From Longimicrobiales bacterium (GTDB lineage: Bacteria; Gemmatimonadota; Gemmatimonadetes; Longimicrobiales; Gaopeijiaceae), in the NCBI GenBank assembly GCA_951813395.1, contig OX638356.1, forward strand, positions 1,529,340 to 1,593,339: DNA of 64,000 bases. The letters are read 5' to 3'. Positions within the stretch are counted from its first letter, which is position 1. Every line of letters starts with the position of its first letter. Positions 34,176 through 43,622 of the stretch are shown here, piece after piece. The notes under the pieces are model-generated. The model worked only from the letters and a program-made list of their open reading frames with translations. It made no database searches and was not told the DNA's origin. The translations under genes were made by a program, and so were the position numbers.

Positions 34176-36716
34176 ATGCTGAAGCAAGCGGCCCCCGCAG
34201 CGGCCGGCATCTTGCTCGTCGGCCTCGGGATGTCGCTCGCGTCCGCGCCCGACCGCGGAGTCGCGGAATCCCCGGTTGCCTGGCGGCCGGCCCAACCTGC
34301 CTCCGAGACAGCCGGGCCGACCGACGGCGGACTCCGCGCCGACAACGAAGTCATCCGGCAGTACTGCGTCCGCTGTCACAACGACCGCCGCCTGCTGGGC
34401 AACATGTCGCTGGAGCCGTTCGACGCGACCGACGCGCCCGCCAACGGCGAACTCGCCGAAAAGATGATCCGCAAGCTGCGGGCAGGTCTGATGCCCCCGC
34501 CCGGGAATCGGCGCCCCGAAGAACCCGTTTTGATGGGCCTGATCGAATCGCTGGAGTCCCAGATGGACCGCGCGGCGGCGGACAACCCCAATCCCGGCCG
34601 GCGCACCTTCCAGCGCCTCAACCGGGCGGAATACGAGGCCTCGATCCGAGACCTTCTCGACCTGGAGATCGACGCGGGCACCTACCTTCCGCTCGACACC
34701 AAGAGTGCCAACTTCGACAACATCGCGGATGCGCAGCTCCTCTCCGCAACGCTGACGGACGGCTACCTGCGGGCGGCCGCCGAGATCAGCCGGCTGGCGA
34801 TCGGCGACCCCCACATCACCCCCAGCGAGTCGACCTATCGCGTCTCGCGGTGGGACTCGCAGAGCGAGCGGGTGGAAGGCGCACCGTACGGCACCCGGGG
34901 CGGGGTGTCGGCCCTGCACAACTTCCCCGCGGACGGCCACTACGCCTTCCGCGTGTCCTTCCACCACGAGACGACCGGCGCTCTCGTGGGCAACGGGCGC
35001 AATGCGCTCCACACCCGCGAGGGCGAGCCGGAACTCCTGGACATCTCGATCGACGGTGTGTCGGTCGCGGTCCTGGAAGTGAACCGGTGGATGCACACCT
35101 CGGATCCGGATGGCGTGAACATCCGTTCCGAGCGCGTTTTCGTGCGCGCGGGCCCGCGTCAGGTGTCCGCGGCGTTCATCCGGCGCTCCGAAGGCCCGCT
35201 CCAGGACCTCATCTCGCCGCACGACTGGTCGCTGGCGAGCACCAGCATCGCGGGGAGCTACGGCTTCACCGTGCTTCCGCACCTGCGGGACCTGGCGATC
35301 GGCGGCCCGTACGAGCCCGAGGGCGTGTCCGACACGCCGAGCCGCGCGGCGGTGTTCACGTGCCGGCCGGAGCCCGGGACCGAAGCGGGGGCGACCGAGG
35401 CCGCGGCGAGAGGCTGCGCGCGCGGGATCGTCGCCCGTCTGGGCACCCGCGCGTACCGGCGCCCATTGACCGAGGCGAACATGGCCGCGCTGATGCGGCT
35501 CTACGATGCCGGCGCGGCGCTCGAGGGCTTCGAGGGCGGGGTGCGCATGGCACTGGAGGGGATCCTCGCCAGCCCGCACTTCATCTTCCGCATCGAGGAG
35601 CCGACGGCGGCGCATGGGCAGGCCGGCGGGGCGGACGCGGGGCCGGCGGGAACCTACCGCATCGGCGACCACGATCTGGCCTCGCGGCTCTCCTTCTTCC
35701 TGTGGGGATCCGGGCCCGACGACGAACTGATGGCGGTGGCGCGCGAGGGCGGGCTGTCGGAACGGACCGTGCTGGAGCGCCAGGTCCGCCGCATGCTGCG
35801 CGACCCGCGTTCCACGGCGCTCTCGACGCGCTTCGCCGGACAGTGGCTGCGGCTGCAGGACCTGGAGAAGATCCAGCCCGACGTGCGCGTCAACCCCGAT
35901 TTCGACGAGCCCCTCAAGCGCGCGATGCTGAAGGAGACCGAGCTCTTCTTCGACAACCTGGTCCGCGAAGACGCCTCGGTCATGGACCTCTACAGCGCCG
36001 ACTACACGTTCGTGAACGCGCGGCTGGCCCGCCACTACGGCATTCCCGATGTGGCCGGCGACCGCTTCCGGCGCGTCCGCTACCTGAACGACGAGCGGCG
36101 GGGCCTGCTGGGCCACGGCAGCGTCCTCACGCTGACCTCGCACGCAGGCCGAACATCGCCCGTGCTCAGGGGCAAGTGGGTGATGGAAGTGTTCCTGGGG
36201 ACGCCGCCCCCACCTCCACCCCCCGACGTGCCCGAGCTGGAGGAGGAAGCGGTGGAGGACGGCCGTTTCCTGACGGTGCGGGAGCGGCTCGAGATGCACC
36301 GGGCCAACCCGACCTGCAACTCCTGCCACCGCATGATCGACCCCATCGGCCTGGCGCTCGAGAACTTCGACGTTACCGGCGCGTGGCGCATCAGGGATCA
36401 GGGCGTTGAGATCGACGCGGCCAGCGACTTCTACGACGGCACGCCCATCTCGACGCCCTCGGAGCTGCGCACGGCGCTGCTGAAGCGGCCCGAACCGCTG
36501 CTGCGCACGTTCACCGAGAACCTCATGGCATATGCGCTCGGACGCCGCCTGGAGTATTATGACATGCCGGCCGTGCGCCGGATCACCCGGGCGGCGGCCG
36601 AAGAGGACTACCGGGTATCCGCGTTCATCGTCGGGGTGGCGACCAGCGACGCCTTCCTCCTGAAGGCCGCGCCCACGGTCGTCGACGACGAAGCGCCGAA
36701 CGGAAACGGAGGCTGA
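34176..36716 (+). CDS. DUF1592-family cytochrome-c-like protein (module B)
   Basis: An 846-residue paralogue of the module A protein with a normal ATG and signal peptide (AAAGILLVGLGMSLASA). Haem motifs are CVRCH at residues 64-68 and CNSCH at 714-718. Domain order is the same, with FQRLNRAEYEASIRDLLDLEID, DLASRLSFFLWGSGPDDEL, RRGLLGHGSVLTLTSHAGRTSPVLRGKWVMEVFLG and NLMAYALGRRLEYYDMPAVRRI. It starts seven bases after the module A ankyrin gene, so modules A and B may form one transcript. Likely exported; function unknown. Confidence 0.92.
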   Translation: MLKQAAPAAAGILLVGLGMSLASAPDRGVAESPVAWRPAQPASETAGPTDGGLRADNEVIRQYCVRCHNDRRLLGNMSLEPFDATDAPANGELAEKMIRKLRAGLMPPPGNRRPEEPVLMGLIESLESQMDRAAADNPNPGRRTFQRLNRAEYEASIRDLLDLEIDAGTYLPLDTKSANFDNIADAQLLSATLTDGYLRAAAEISRLAIGDPHITPSESTYRVSRWDSQSERVEGAPYGTRGGVSALHNFPADGHYAFRVSFHHETTGALVGNGRNALHTREGEPELLDISIDGVSVAVLEVNRWMHTSDPDGVNIRSERVFVRAGPRQVSAAFIRRSEGPLQDLISPHDWSLASTSIAGSYGFTVLPHLRDLAIGGPYEPEGVSDTPSRAAVFTCRPEPGTEAGATEAAARGCARGIVARLGTRAYRRPLTEANMAALMRLYDAGAALEGFEGGVRMALEGILASPHFIFRIEEPTAAHGQAGGADAGPAGTYRIGDHDLASRLSFFLWGSGPDDELMAVAREGGLSERTVLERQVRRMLRDPRSTALSTRFAGQWLRLQDLEKIQPDVRVNPDFDEPLKRAMLKETELFFDNLVREDASVMDLYSADYTFVNARLARHYGIPDVAGDRFRRVRYLNDERRGLLGHGSVLTLTSHAGRTSPVLRGKWVMEVFLGTPPPPPPPDVPELEEEAVEDGRFLTVRERLEMHRANPTCNSCHRMIDPIGLALENFDVTGAWRIRDQGVEIDAASDFYDGTPISTPSELRTALLKRPEPLLRTFTENLMAYALGRRLEYYDMPAVRRITRAAAEEDYRVSAFIVGVATSDAFLLKAAPTVVDDEAPNGNGG

Positions 36717-36721
36717 CCAGG

Positions 36722-38116
36722 ATGCATCTGATCACCGGACGTCACCTCCCGCGCCGCACCTTCCTGCGCGGCCTGGGCGCAAGTGTCGCGCTGCCGTTCC
36801 TGGACGCGATGGTCCCGGCCCGGGAGCGGTGGGCGGTCACGCAGGCGCGCACCGCGCTGGACCGCACCCGTCTCGTCGCGATCGAGATGGTGCACGGCGC
36901 AGCCGGAAGCAACGCGTGGGGGGCGACACAGCACCTCTGGTCGCCGCCGGAGACCGGCCGCGGCTTCGATTTCGGGCCCAGCGTGCTGAGTGCGCTGGAG
37001 CCCTACCGGGACTACCTCACGATCATCAGCGACACCGACGTGGAGGGCGCCGAAGCCACCAAGCCCAAGGAGATCGGGGGCGACCACTTCCGCTCCAGCG
37101 CGACCTTCCTCACCCAGTCCCACCCCAAGCAGACCGAGAGCTCGGACGTCTGGGTGGGCACGTCGCTTGACCAGCTGTACGCCCAGCGCTTCGGCCAGGA
37201 CACCCCCATCCCCTCCATGCAGCTGTGCATCGAGAATGTGGACCAGGCGGGCGGGTGCGCGTACGGATACGCGTGCGTCTACACCGACACCATCTCCTGG
37301 GCGGCGCCCGATCAGCCGCTCCCGATGGTCCGCGATCCACGGGTCGCCTTCGACCAGCTCTTCGGCGCCGGCGGGACTCCCGAGGCGCGCGCGGCCAGGC
37401 GCAGGGCCAGTGCCAGCATCCTCGACTTCATCGTTGGCGAGGTGAACGCGCTGAAACGCGAACTGGATCCGGTCGACGGCCGCCGGGTCGACCGCTACCT
37501 CAGCGACATCCGCGAGATCGAGCGGCGGATCGCCCGGGTCGTGGCCCGCAACGAAAGCGGCGAGGAGCGCGAACTGCCCGGTGCGCCCGCAGGGGTGCCC
37601 GACTCCTTCGACGAGCACGCGAAGCTGATGTTCGACCTGCAGGCGCTCGCCTTCCAGGCGGATGTCACCGGCGTCTTCTCCTTCAAGATGGGCCGCGACG
37701 CGTCCAGCCGGGTCTACCCGGAGAGCGGTGTGGACAAGGGCTTCCACCCGTCGTCACATCACGGCGGCAGGCCCGACAACGTGCTCGAGTTCGCGGAGAT
37801 CAACCGGTACCACGTCGGGCTTGTCCCGTACTTCCTGGACCGCCTCGCGAGCATTCAGGAGGGCGACGGCAGCCTCCTGGACAAGACCATGGTCGTCTAC
37901 GGCTCGCCGATGGGCGATTCCAACGTGCACAACCACAAGCGCTGCCCCCTCTTCGTGGTCGGCGGCGCGAACGGCCGTCTCGACGGCAACCTGCACTTGC
38001 GCGCGGCCCCGGGAACCCCGATGGCCAACGTGATGCTCAGTCTCATGCACAAGCTGGGCATGGACGACGCGGCGAGCTTCGGCAACAGCACGGGCGCCTT
38101 CCCGCTGTCGGTGTGA
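36722..38116 (+). CDS. DUF1552 protein with RR-type export signal (module B)
   Basis: A 464-residue DUF1552 protein very similar to the module A copy: both carry GGDHFRSSATFLTQSHP, QDTPIPSMQLCIENVDQ, GGCAYGYACVYTDTISWA, PLPMVRDPRVAFDQLFG and HNHKRCPLFVxGGANG. The export signal is PRRTFLRGLGASVALPFLDAM. It lies five bases after the DUF1592 stop. The high similarity of the A and B copies points to a fairly recent tandem duplication of the whole module. Confidence 0.92.
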   Translation: MHLITGRHLPRRTFLRGLGASVALPFLDAMVPARERWAVTQARTALDRTRLVAIEMVHGAAGSNAWGATQHLWSPPETGRGFDFGPSVLSALEPYRDYLTIISDTDVEGAEATKPKEIGGDHFRSSATFLTQSHPKQTESSDVWVGTSLDQLYAQRFGQDTPIPSMQLCIENVDQAGGCAYGYACVYTDTISWAAPDQPLPMVRDPRVAFDQLFGAGGTPEARAARRRASASILDFIVGEVNALKRELDPVDGRRVDRYLSDIREIERRIARVVARNESGEERELPGAPAGVPDSFDEHAKLMFDLQALAFQADVTGVFSFKMGRDASSRVYPESGVDKGFHPSSHHGGRPDNVLEFAEINRYHVGLVPYFLDRLASIQEGDGSLLDKTMVVYGSPMGDSNVHNHKRCPLFVVGGANGRLDGNLHLRAAPGTPMANVMLSLMHKLGMDDAASFGNSTGAFPLSV

Positions 38117-38126
38117 GGAGGACGGC

Positions 38127-40070
38127 ATGAGCATCGGTGCGGCGCGGTTTCCTGGTTGGACGAAGCCCGGCGCAGCCCGCCCGGCAGCGTCCGCCGCGCT
38201 TGCCTGCGGGCAACCGGCCCCGGCGGCGCGTGCGAAAAGGCTCGCGCCTCTCCTTCTGGGAGCCCTGATCGCCTGGCATCCCGCCCCGCCCGGCGGCATC
38301 CTCCCGTCCGCCGCTTCGGCCCAGATGCCCGCGGGGTCCGCCCCGCGCGCCACGCCCGACTCTCCCTTGGCCGACGCGGCCATGCGGAACGACGCGGAAG
38401 CCGTGCGGGCCCTGCTGGCGAGCGGTGCCGACGTGAACATCCCCCGGGGTGACGGCATGACCGGCCTACACTGGGCGGCGCTGCACGGCAACGCCGAGAT
38501 CGCCGGGCTGCTCATCGGAGCGGGAGCGGATCCCGGAGCGGCTACCCGGCTGGGCGCTCATACGCCGCTGCACGTCGCCGCCAAGGAGGGTCACGGCGAG
38601 ATCGTCGCGATCCTGGCCGCTGCGGGCGCCGACGTGGCGGCGGTGACCGAAACCGGGGCCACGCCGCTCCACTTCGCCGCGGCTGCGGGGGACATGCGCG
38701 CCTTGACGGCGCTGCTCGACCACGGCGCCGCGGTCGATCCCATGGAGCCCGAGTGGGGACAGACCCCCCTGATGTTCGCCTCGGCCATGGGGCGCGCGAA
38801 GGCGGTGACGGCGCTGCTCGAAGCCGGGGCCGACCCGACGATCACCGCGCACGTCATGGACCTGGTCGAGCGCGATATCCTGGACCGCGCCTCCGAGCGG
38901 CGGCGGCGGACCGAGATCGCCGCGATGCGCGGGGGCACGGACGCCCAGAGCTATCCGGTCGAATCGGGTGTCGCCGGGCGCTCGTCGCAGACCTCGGCCG
39001 CCCCGGTCACCTCGCGGGAGGAGCAGGCCAGGGAAGCCGCCCAGGAGGCGCTCGAGGCGCGCCGCCAGACCGGCGAGCCCATTCCGCTGAACTACGCGGA
39101 TCTGGTCGGCAAGCACGGCGGCCTGTCGGCGATCCACCTCGCGGCGCGGGAAGGCCACGCGGCGACGGTCATGGCGCTGCTGGACGGGGGCGTCGACATC
39201 GACCTTCCCAGCGCGGCCGACGGCACCACGCCGATGCTCATGGCGGCGATCAACGGCTACTTCGATCTGGTGGCCGAACTCCTGGCGCTGGGGGCCGACC
39301 CCAATCTGGCCAGCGACGCGGGGGCGACACCTCTCTACGCCGTCCTCAACGTGCACTGGGCGCCCAAGGCCCGGCACCCTCAACCGCTGGAGCACGAGCA
39401 GCAGGAGATCGGCTACCTGGAACTGATGCGCGCCCTCCTCGAAGCGGGTGCGGACGTGAACGCCCGCCTCGAGCGCACGCTCTGGTTCACCACCTACAAC
39501 CGGGACCTGCTCGGCGTGGACCGTACGGGAGCGACGGCGTTCTGGCGGGCGGTCCACGCGACCGACGTACCTGCAATGAAGCTCCTCCTTGAGTACGGCG
39601 CGGACCCCGACCTGCCCACGATCAAGGTTCCGCAACGCAGTTTCGGGCCGCGGGACGACACCGATCACTCCGGACTGCCGCCCGTTCCCATCGGCGGCCC
39701 CGCGGTCTACCCCGTCCACGCAGCGGCGGGGGTCGGCTACGGTCAGGGCTTCGCCGGCAACTCCCACCGCCACGCCCCGGACGGCTGGATGCCCACGATG
39801 CGGTTTCTGGTCGAGGAACTCGGCGCCGACGTGAACGCCCGCGACCTGAACGCGTACACGCCGCTGCACCACGCCGCCGCCCGCGGCGACAACGAGATGA
39901 TCCTGTATCTCGTGGACAGAGGCGCCGACGTCACCGCCGTGGCGCGCAACGGACGGACCACGGTGGACATGGCCAACGGTCCCGTGCAGCGGATCCAGCC
40001 GTTCGTGGAGACGGTGGCGCTGCTGGAGCGCCTGGGGGCGAAGAACAACCACCGCTGCGTGAGCTGCTAG
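38127..40070 (+). CDS. Secreted ankyrin-repeat protein (module B)
   Basis: A 647-residue paralogue of the module A ankyrin protein. A long N-terminal segment contains a hydrophobic signal (APLLLGALIAWHPAPPGGILPSAASAQ) rather late, after about 35 residues, so an internal start is possible. Ankyrin repeats resume with DAAMRNDAEAVRALLASGADVN. The middle coiled stretch (EEQAREAAQEALEARRQTGEPI) and the insert LPPVPIGGPAVYPVHAAAGVGYGQGFAGN match module A. The protein ends in NNHRCVSC. It is ten bases downstream of the DUF1552 gene. Binding partner unknown. Confidence 0.92.
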   Translation: MSIGAARFPGWTKPGAARPAASAALACGQPAPAARAKRLAPLLLGALIAWHPAPPGGILPSAASAQMPAGSAPRATPDSPLADAAMRNDAEAVRALLASGADVNIPRGDGMTGLHWAALHGNAEIAGLLIGAGADPGAATRLGAHTPLHVAAKEGHGEIVAILAAAGADVAAVTETGATPLHFAAAAGDMRALTALLDHGAAVDPMEPEWGQTPLMFASAMGRAKAVTALLEAGADPTITAHVMDLVERDILDRASERRRRTEIAAMRGGTDAQSYPVESGVAGRSSQTSAAPVTSREEQAREAAQEALEARRQTGEPIPLNYADLVGKHGGLSAIHLAAREGHAATVMALLDGGVDIDLPSAADGTTPMLMAAINGYFDLVAELLALGADPNLASDAGATPLYAVLNVHWAPKARHPQPLEHEQQEIGYLELMRALLEAGADVNARLERTLWFTTYNRDLLGVDRTGATAFWRAVHATDVPAMKLLLEYGADPDLPTIKVPQRSFGPRDDTDHSGLPPVPIGGPAVYPVHAAAGVGYGQGFAGNSHRHAPDGWMPTMRFLVEELGADVNARDLNAYTPLHHAAARGDNEMILYLVDRGADVTAVARNGRTTVDMANGPVQRIQPFVETVALLERLGAKNNHRCVSC

Positions 40071-40114
40071 CCGCCCACAGAGGAAAGCGCCCGTTTGCCC
40101 CCCCAGGAGGACCT

Positions 40115-42274
40115 GTGTTGATCCGGCAACGCCCGCGCGCCCGTTTGTTGCCTGCTGCCAGCGCTCTGGCCCTGCCGCTTGCCGCCGGCTGCGGACTGCC
40201 GGACCTGGTGGTGGCGGATCCCTGCGCCAGACCGGCCAACGAGATTGTGGCGGAGAACTGTCTCGCCGGGCATCCGGCGACAGAGTGGGACATCAACGGG
40301 TACGGCGATCCGAGCATCCAGGGCTTCGGTACCGAGATCGCGATCGCCCGGGGGGAATCGATCGACTTCAAGGTCGACACGGACTCGGACGACTACCGGA
40401 TCGACATCTACCGCATGGGCTACTACGGCGGGATGGGGGCGCGGCGCGTGGACTCGATCGAGCCTTCGGCCGCGCTTCCACAGATTCAGCCGGAGTGTCT
40501 GCGGGGGGCGATCCCGGTGCTGACCGAAGGGGGCGGGCTCGACACGTGGCCGGCGCCGCTGGTGGACTGCGGCAACTGGGCGGTTTCGGCTTCGTGGCGG
40601 GCGCCGGAGGATGCGACTTCGGGGATCTACTTCGCGCGGCTGGTGCGCGAGGATCCGGTTGACGGGTGGATGAAGAACGACCAGTTCGAGCCCACGCCGC
40701 TGCCGCCGACCGGGCGCGATTCGCTGTGGGAGGCGGATGGCTTCCGCGCGGTCATGCGGAATGCGCTGCGTGAGCCTCGGGCGAGCCACGTCTACTTCGT
40801 CGTGCGGGACGACGACGGCGAGTCGGACCTCCTTTTCCAGACGTCGGACCTGACGTGGCAGGCGTACAATCGATACGGAGGCCACAGCGTGTACGGGCGG
40901 CTCCACCCCGAGGGGCTGCGGCTGCATGGTGGCGAGCCGCGCGCGCCCAAGGTCAGCTACAACAGGCCCTTCGAGACGCGACACTACAGGGCGGTGAACA
41001 TGCCCTTCAACTCGGAGTATCCGATGGTGCGCTGGCTGGAGCGGAACGGCTACGACGTCAGCTATTCGTCGGGGATCGACACCGACAGGCGCGGCGAGGA
41101 ACTGCTGGAGCACAAGGTCTTCCTGTCGGTCGGGCACGACGAGTACTGGACGGGCCGACAGCGTCGGAACGTGGAGGCCGCGCGCGCGGCCGGCGTGCAC
41201 CTGGCCTTCTTCAGCTCGAACGAGGTCTACTGGAAGGTGCGCTGGGAGGCGAGCATCGACGGCTCGGGCCAGCCCTACCGGACGCTCGTGACCTACAAGG
41301 ACTCGCAGGATCACCGGCGGCTCGACCCGGTGGAGTGGACGGGCGAGTTCCGGGATCACCGTGCGATCAACGCCGAGGGGCCGTGGCCGGAGAACGCGTT
41401 GACCGGGACGCTGTTTACGGTGAACGCGTGGCGGAACGACCCGATCGTGGTGGACGCGGAATTCGCGGGGCTGCGCTTCTGGCGGAACACTCGAGTGGCC
41501 GGGTTGCAGCCGGGCGAGCGCTACATCTCGATCAAGGGGATCCTGGGGCACGAATGGGACTCGGACATCGACAACGGGTTCCGGCCGCCGGGGCTGTTTC
41601 GGGTGGCGGCGAGCACCTTCGACAACGTGCTGTACTGCGTGCATCCGGGCCGGGGCTGCGAAGCGGGCTCCGCCACGCATCATGCGGTGCTCTACCGGCA
41701 CGAAAGCGGGGCGCTGGTGTTCGGCGCGGGGACGCTGCAGTGGTCCTGGGGGCTCGACGCGCATCACGACAGCGAGACGGGGGTTCCGCCGGAGCGGCAG
41801 AATACGGTTGATACGCGGGTGGGGGTCGATCCGCACGGTCCCGATCGGGTGCTGCAGCAGGCGACGGTGAACCTGTTTGCGGACATGGGGGTTCAGCCGG
41901 CGACGCTGGAGGCGGGGCTGGTGGCGGCGACGGCTTCGACGGACGAGGTGGCGCCGACATCGTCGGCAAGCAAGCTCTCGGTAGAGGTCATTCGCGGCGA
42001 GGTGACTACGATCCTCACCGGGACGGCTTCGGACAGCGGGGGCGGTGTGGTGGCTGCTGTGGAAGTGTCAGTGGACGGAGGGGTTACCTGGCATCCGGCC
42101 GTGGGCCGCACGGACTGGAGCTACACCTGGCAGCCGGAATCGCGAGACGTCGAGATATCGATGCTCAGCCGCGCAGTGGACGACAGCGGGAATCTAGAGG
42201 TGCCCGAGGATTGGTCGACTGTGCGGCTCAAGGACGTGCTGGACAGGGCCACTGGGAGCGACTCCTCCTCATGA
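40115..42274 (+). CDS. Dimethylformamidase beta-subunit-like lipoprotein
   Basis: A 719-residue protein similar to the large-subunit C-terminal domain of N,N-dimethylformamidase. Recognisable blocks are SIDFKVDTDSDDYRIDIYRMGYYGG, DLTWQAYNRYGGHSVYG, SVGHDEYWTGRQRRNVEAARAAGVHLAFF and SSNEVYWKVRWE. A C-terminal immunoglobulin-like domain (VEVSVDGGVTWHPAVGR) follows. The signal ends in a lipobox-like LAAGC. A GTG at 40115 and a TTG at 40118 both follow AGGAGG closely. Whether it is an amidase is not known; many relatives are uncharacterised. The stop overlaps the next gene by four bases. Confidence 0.85.
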   Translation: MLIRQRPRARLLPAASALALPLAAGCGLPDLVVADPCARPANEIVAENCLAGHPATEWDINGYGDPSIQGFGTEIAIARGESIDFKVDTDSDDYRIDIYRMGYYGGMGARRVDSIEPSAALPQIQPECLRGAIPVLTEGGGLDTWPAPLVDCGNWAVSASWRAPEDATSGIYFARLVREDPVDGWMKNDQFEPTPLPPTGRDSLWEADGFRAVMRNALREPRASHVYFVVRDDDGESDLLFQTSDLTWQAYNRYGGHSVYGRLHPEGLRLHGGEPRAPKVSYNRPFETRHYRAVNMPFNSEYPMVRWLERNGYDVSYSSGIDTDRRGEELLEHKVFLSVGHDEYWTGRQRRNVEAARAAGVHLAFFSSNEVYWKVRWEASIDGSGQPYRTLVTYKDSQDHRRLDPVEWTGEFRDHRAINAEGPWPENALTGTLFTVNAWRNDPIVVDAEFAGLRFWRNTRVAGLQPGERYISIKGILGHEWDSDIDNGFRPPGLFRVAASTFDNVLYCVHPGRGCEAGSATHHAVLYRHESGALVFGAGTLQWSWGLDAHHDSETGVPPERQNTVDTRVGVDPHGPDRVLQQATVNLFADMGVQPATLEAGLVAATASTDEVAPTSSASKLSVEVIRGEVTTILTGTASDSGGGVVAAVEVSVDGGVTWHPAVGRTDWSYTWQPESRDVEISMLSRAVDDSGNLEVPEDWSTVRLKDVLDRATGSDSSS

Positions 42275-43488
42275 GGGCTCGCGTCGCCGAGGCACCGGTG
42301 CGATCGCGGTGGGCGTGGAGCGCGAGTGGAGCCGGTCGTCTCTTGATTGCGCTCGGTGGGTTGATCGCGGCAGTGGCGTGTGTCGGCGAGCCGGGCACTG
42401 GCTCGCGCGAAACGGCGGCGGAGGAAGTCGCGTTTGAGATCGAGGCCGAGGCCCTGCTGAGCGTCGGAGTCCTGAGCGGTGATACGCCGCAGGAGCTTGA
42501 CCGCGTGATTTCGCCGTTCGTCCTGCCCGACGGGCGATTGGTCGTGCCGCTTGCCGGGAGTCGCGAACTACGCGTCTTCTCCGCTCAAGGGGACTTTCTG
42601 GAGCGATTGGGGCGCCGCGGCGAGGGTCCCGGCGAGTTCAGGTCCCTGTCGGCCGCTTGGCCGCGGGGGGATACGATCGAGGCATTGGACGGTGCACTGC
42701 GACGAGTCACGCGTTTCCTGCCCGACGGTAGTGTGGCGGTAATTCCGATCATGAGCGGTTTCCTGCGCGACCTCTCTTCAGCCGCTGGTCCATTGGGGCG
42801 GGGATGGGCGTTGGGTGGTGTCGCGAGTGGTGGTCGAGGCGCGCGCGATGTGCTCGCGTATCATCACGTGGACCGGGACGGGAGTCACCTTGGCGAGCTT
42901 GCCTCGAGCGGCGGCATCATCCGCTACGCCGCGGGCAACTACGGGGGCCCCGAGCCCATGTCTCCCCGGTCGGTCTTCGCGTCGGACGGAACCCGTCTCT
43001 ACGTGGGAGACACCCTGAATCCCCTGGTCCGCGGCGTTCTTGCTCCAGGGGTCGTGGACGTGGAAATCACGTGGGAACCCACGGAATCCGGGTCGGCCGA
43101 CTCCGCCTTCGACCAGGTAGTTGAAGAGGCGGTATCCCGAGCCGGGCCGGAGCTGGCGGAGGAGACCCGGCAAAGACTCCGGGCGGCACCCGTTCCCACA
43201 CAACTGTCAGTCTTCTGGGACTTCCTCCTGGACCCGCAGGGCTACATCTGGATTCAGCCCTATCAGCCACTGGCCCACTCCTTCGCCCTGGGCGCGCGAT
43301 ATCTCGGGGGCGTCGGCAGTGGTGGCACCTGGTGGGTCGTGACTCGGGATGGGCGATTGGCTGGTTCCGTGGGTGTTCCCGAGGGTCTCGAGGTCACGCA
43401 GATCACAACGACCGCCGTGGTCGGGATCCGTCGTGACGGGCTCGGAGTCGAGACGGTGCATGTCCACAGGGTCAGTCGGGGCAGTTGA
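42271..43488 (+). CDS. Beta-propeller lipoprotein, 6-bladed type
   Basis: A 405-residue protein starting at ATG 42271, coupled to the preceding gene (ATGA). The signal ends in the lipobox AVAC (LLIALGGLIAAVACVGEP). The mature part looks like a 6-bladed beta-propeller: repeated blade motifs are FVLPDGRLVVPLAGSRELRVF, SAQGDFLERLGRRGEGPGEF and SVFASDGTRLYVGDTLNP. This family is frequent in Gemmatimonadota-like and Bacteroidota genomes and has no known activity. It probably forms a unit with the upstream dimethylformamidase-like protein. Confidence 0.82.
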   Translation: MRARVAEAPVRSRWAWSASGAGRLLIALGGLIAAVACVGEPGTGSRETAAEEVAFEIEAEALLSVGVLSGDTPQELDRVISPFVLPDGRLVVPLAGSRELRVFSAQGDFLERLGRRGEGPGEFRSLSAAWPRGDTIEALDGALRRVTRFLPDGSVAVIPIMSGFLRDLSSAAGPLGRGWALGGVASGGRGARDVLAYHHVDRDGSHLGELASSGGIIRYAAGNYGGPEPMSPRSVFASDGTRLYVGDTLNPLVRGVLAPGVVDVEITWEPTESGSADSAFDQVVEEAVSRAGPELAEETRQRLRAAPVPTQLSVFWDFLLDPQGYIWIQPYQPLAHSFALGARYLGGVGSGGTWWVVTRDGRLAGSVGVPEGLEVTQITTTAVVGIRRDGLGVETVHVHRVSRGS

Positions 43489-43517
43489 GCCAATGATTCC
43501 GCAGGCCTGTTCACGTA

Positions 43518-43535
43518 TGTAATGTCAACATTACA
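43518..43535. promoter_or_regulatory. 18-bp palindrome, strong operator candidate
   Basis: TGTAATGT-CA-ACATTACA has exact 8-base arms around a 2-base centre and sits in an AT-rich pocket in the middle of G+C-rich DNA, 105-88 bases before the ATG of the alpha/beta hydrolase gene. This is the typical size and symmetry of a dimeric repressor site. The regulator is not identified. Confidence 0.6.
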
Positions 43536-43622
43536 AGAAGTCATGTTTAGTTTCCATTGTTGCTTTCTGAAGCTTCCCGGCGCTCGGGGCGGCTTTGGTC
43601 AACGGACTGCCCGGAGGCCGTG

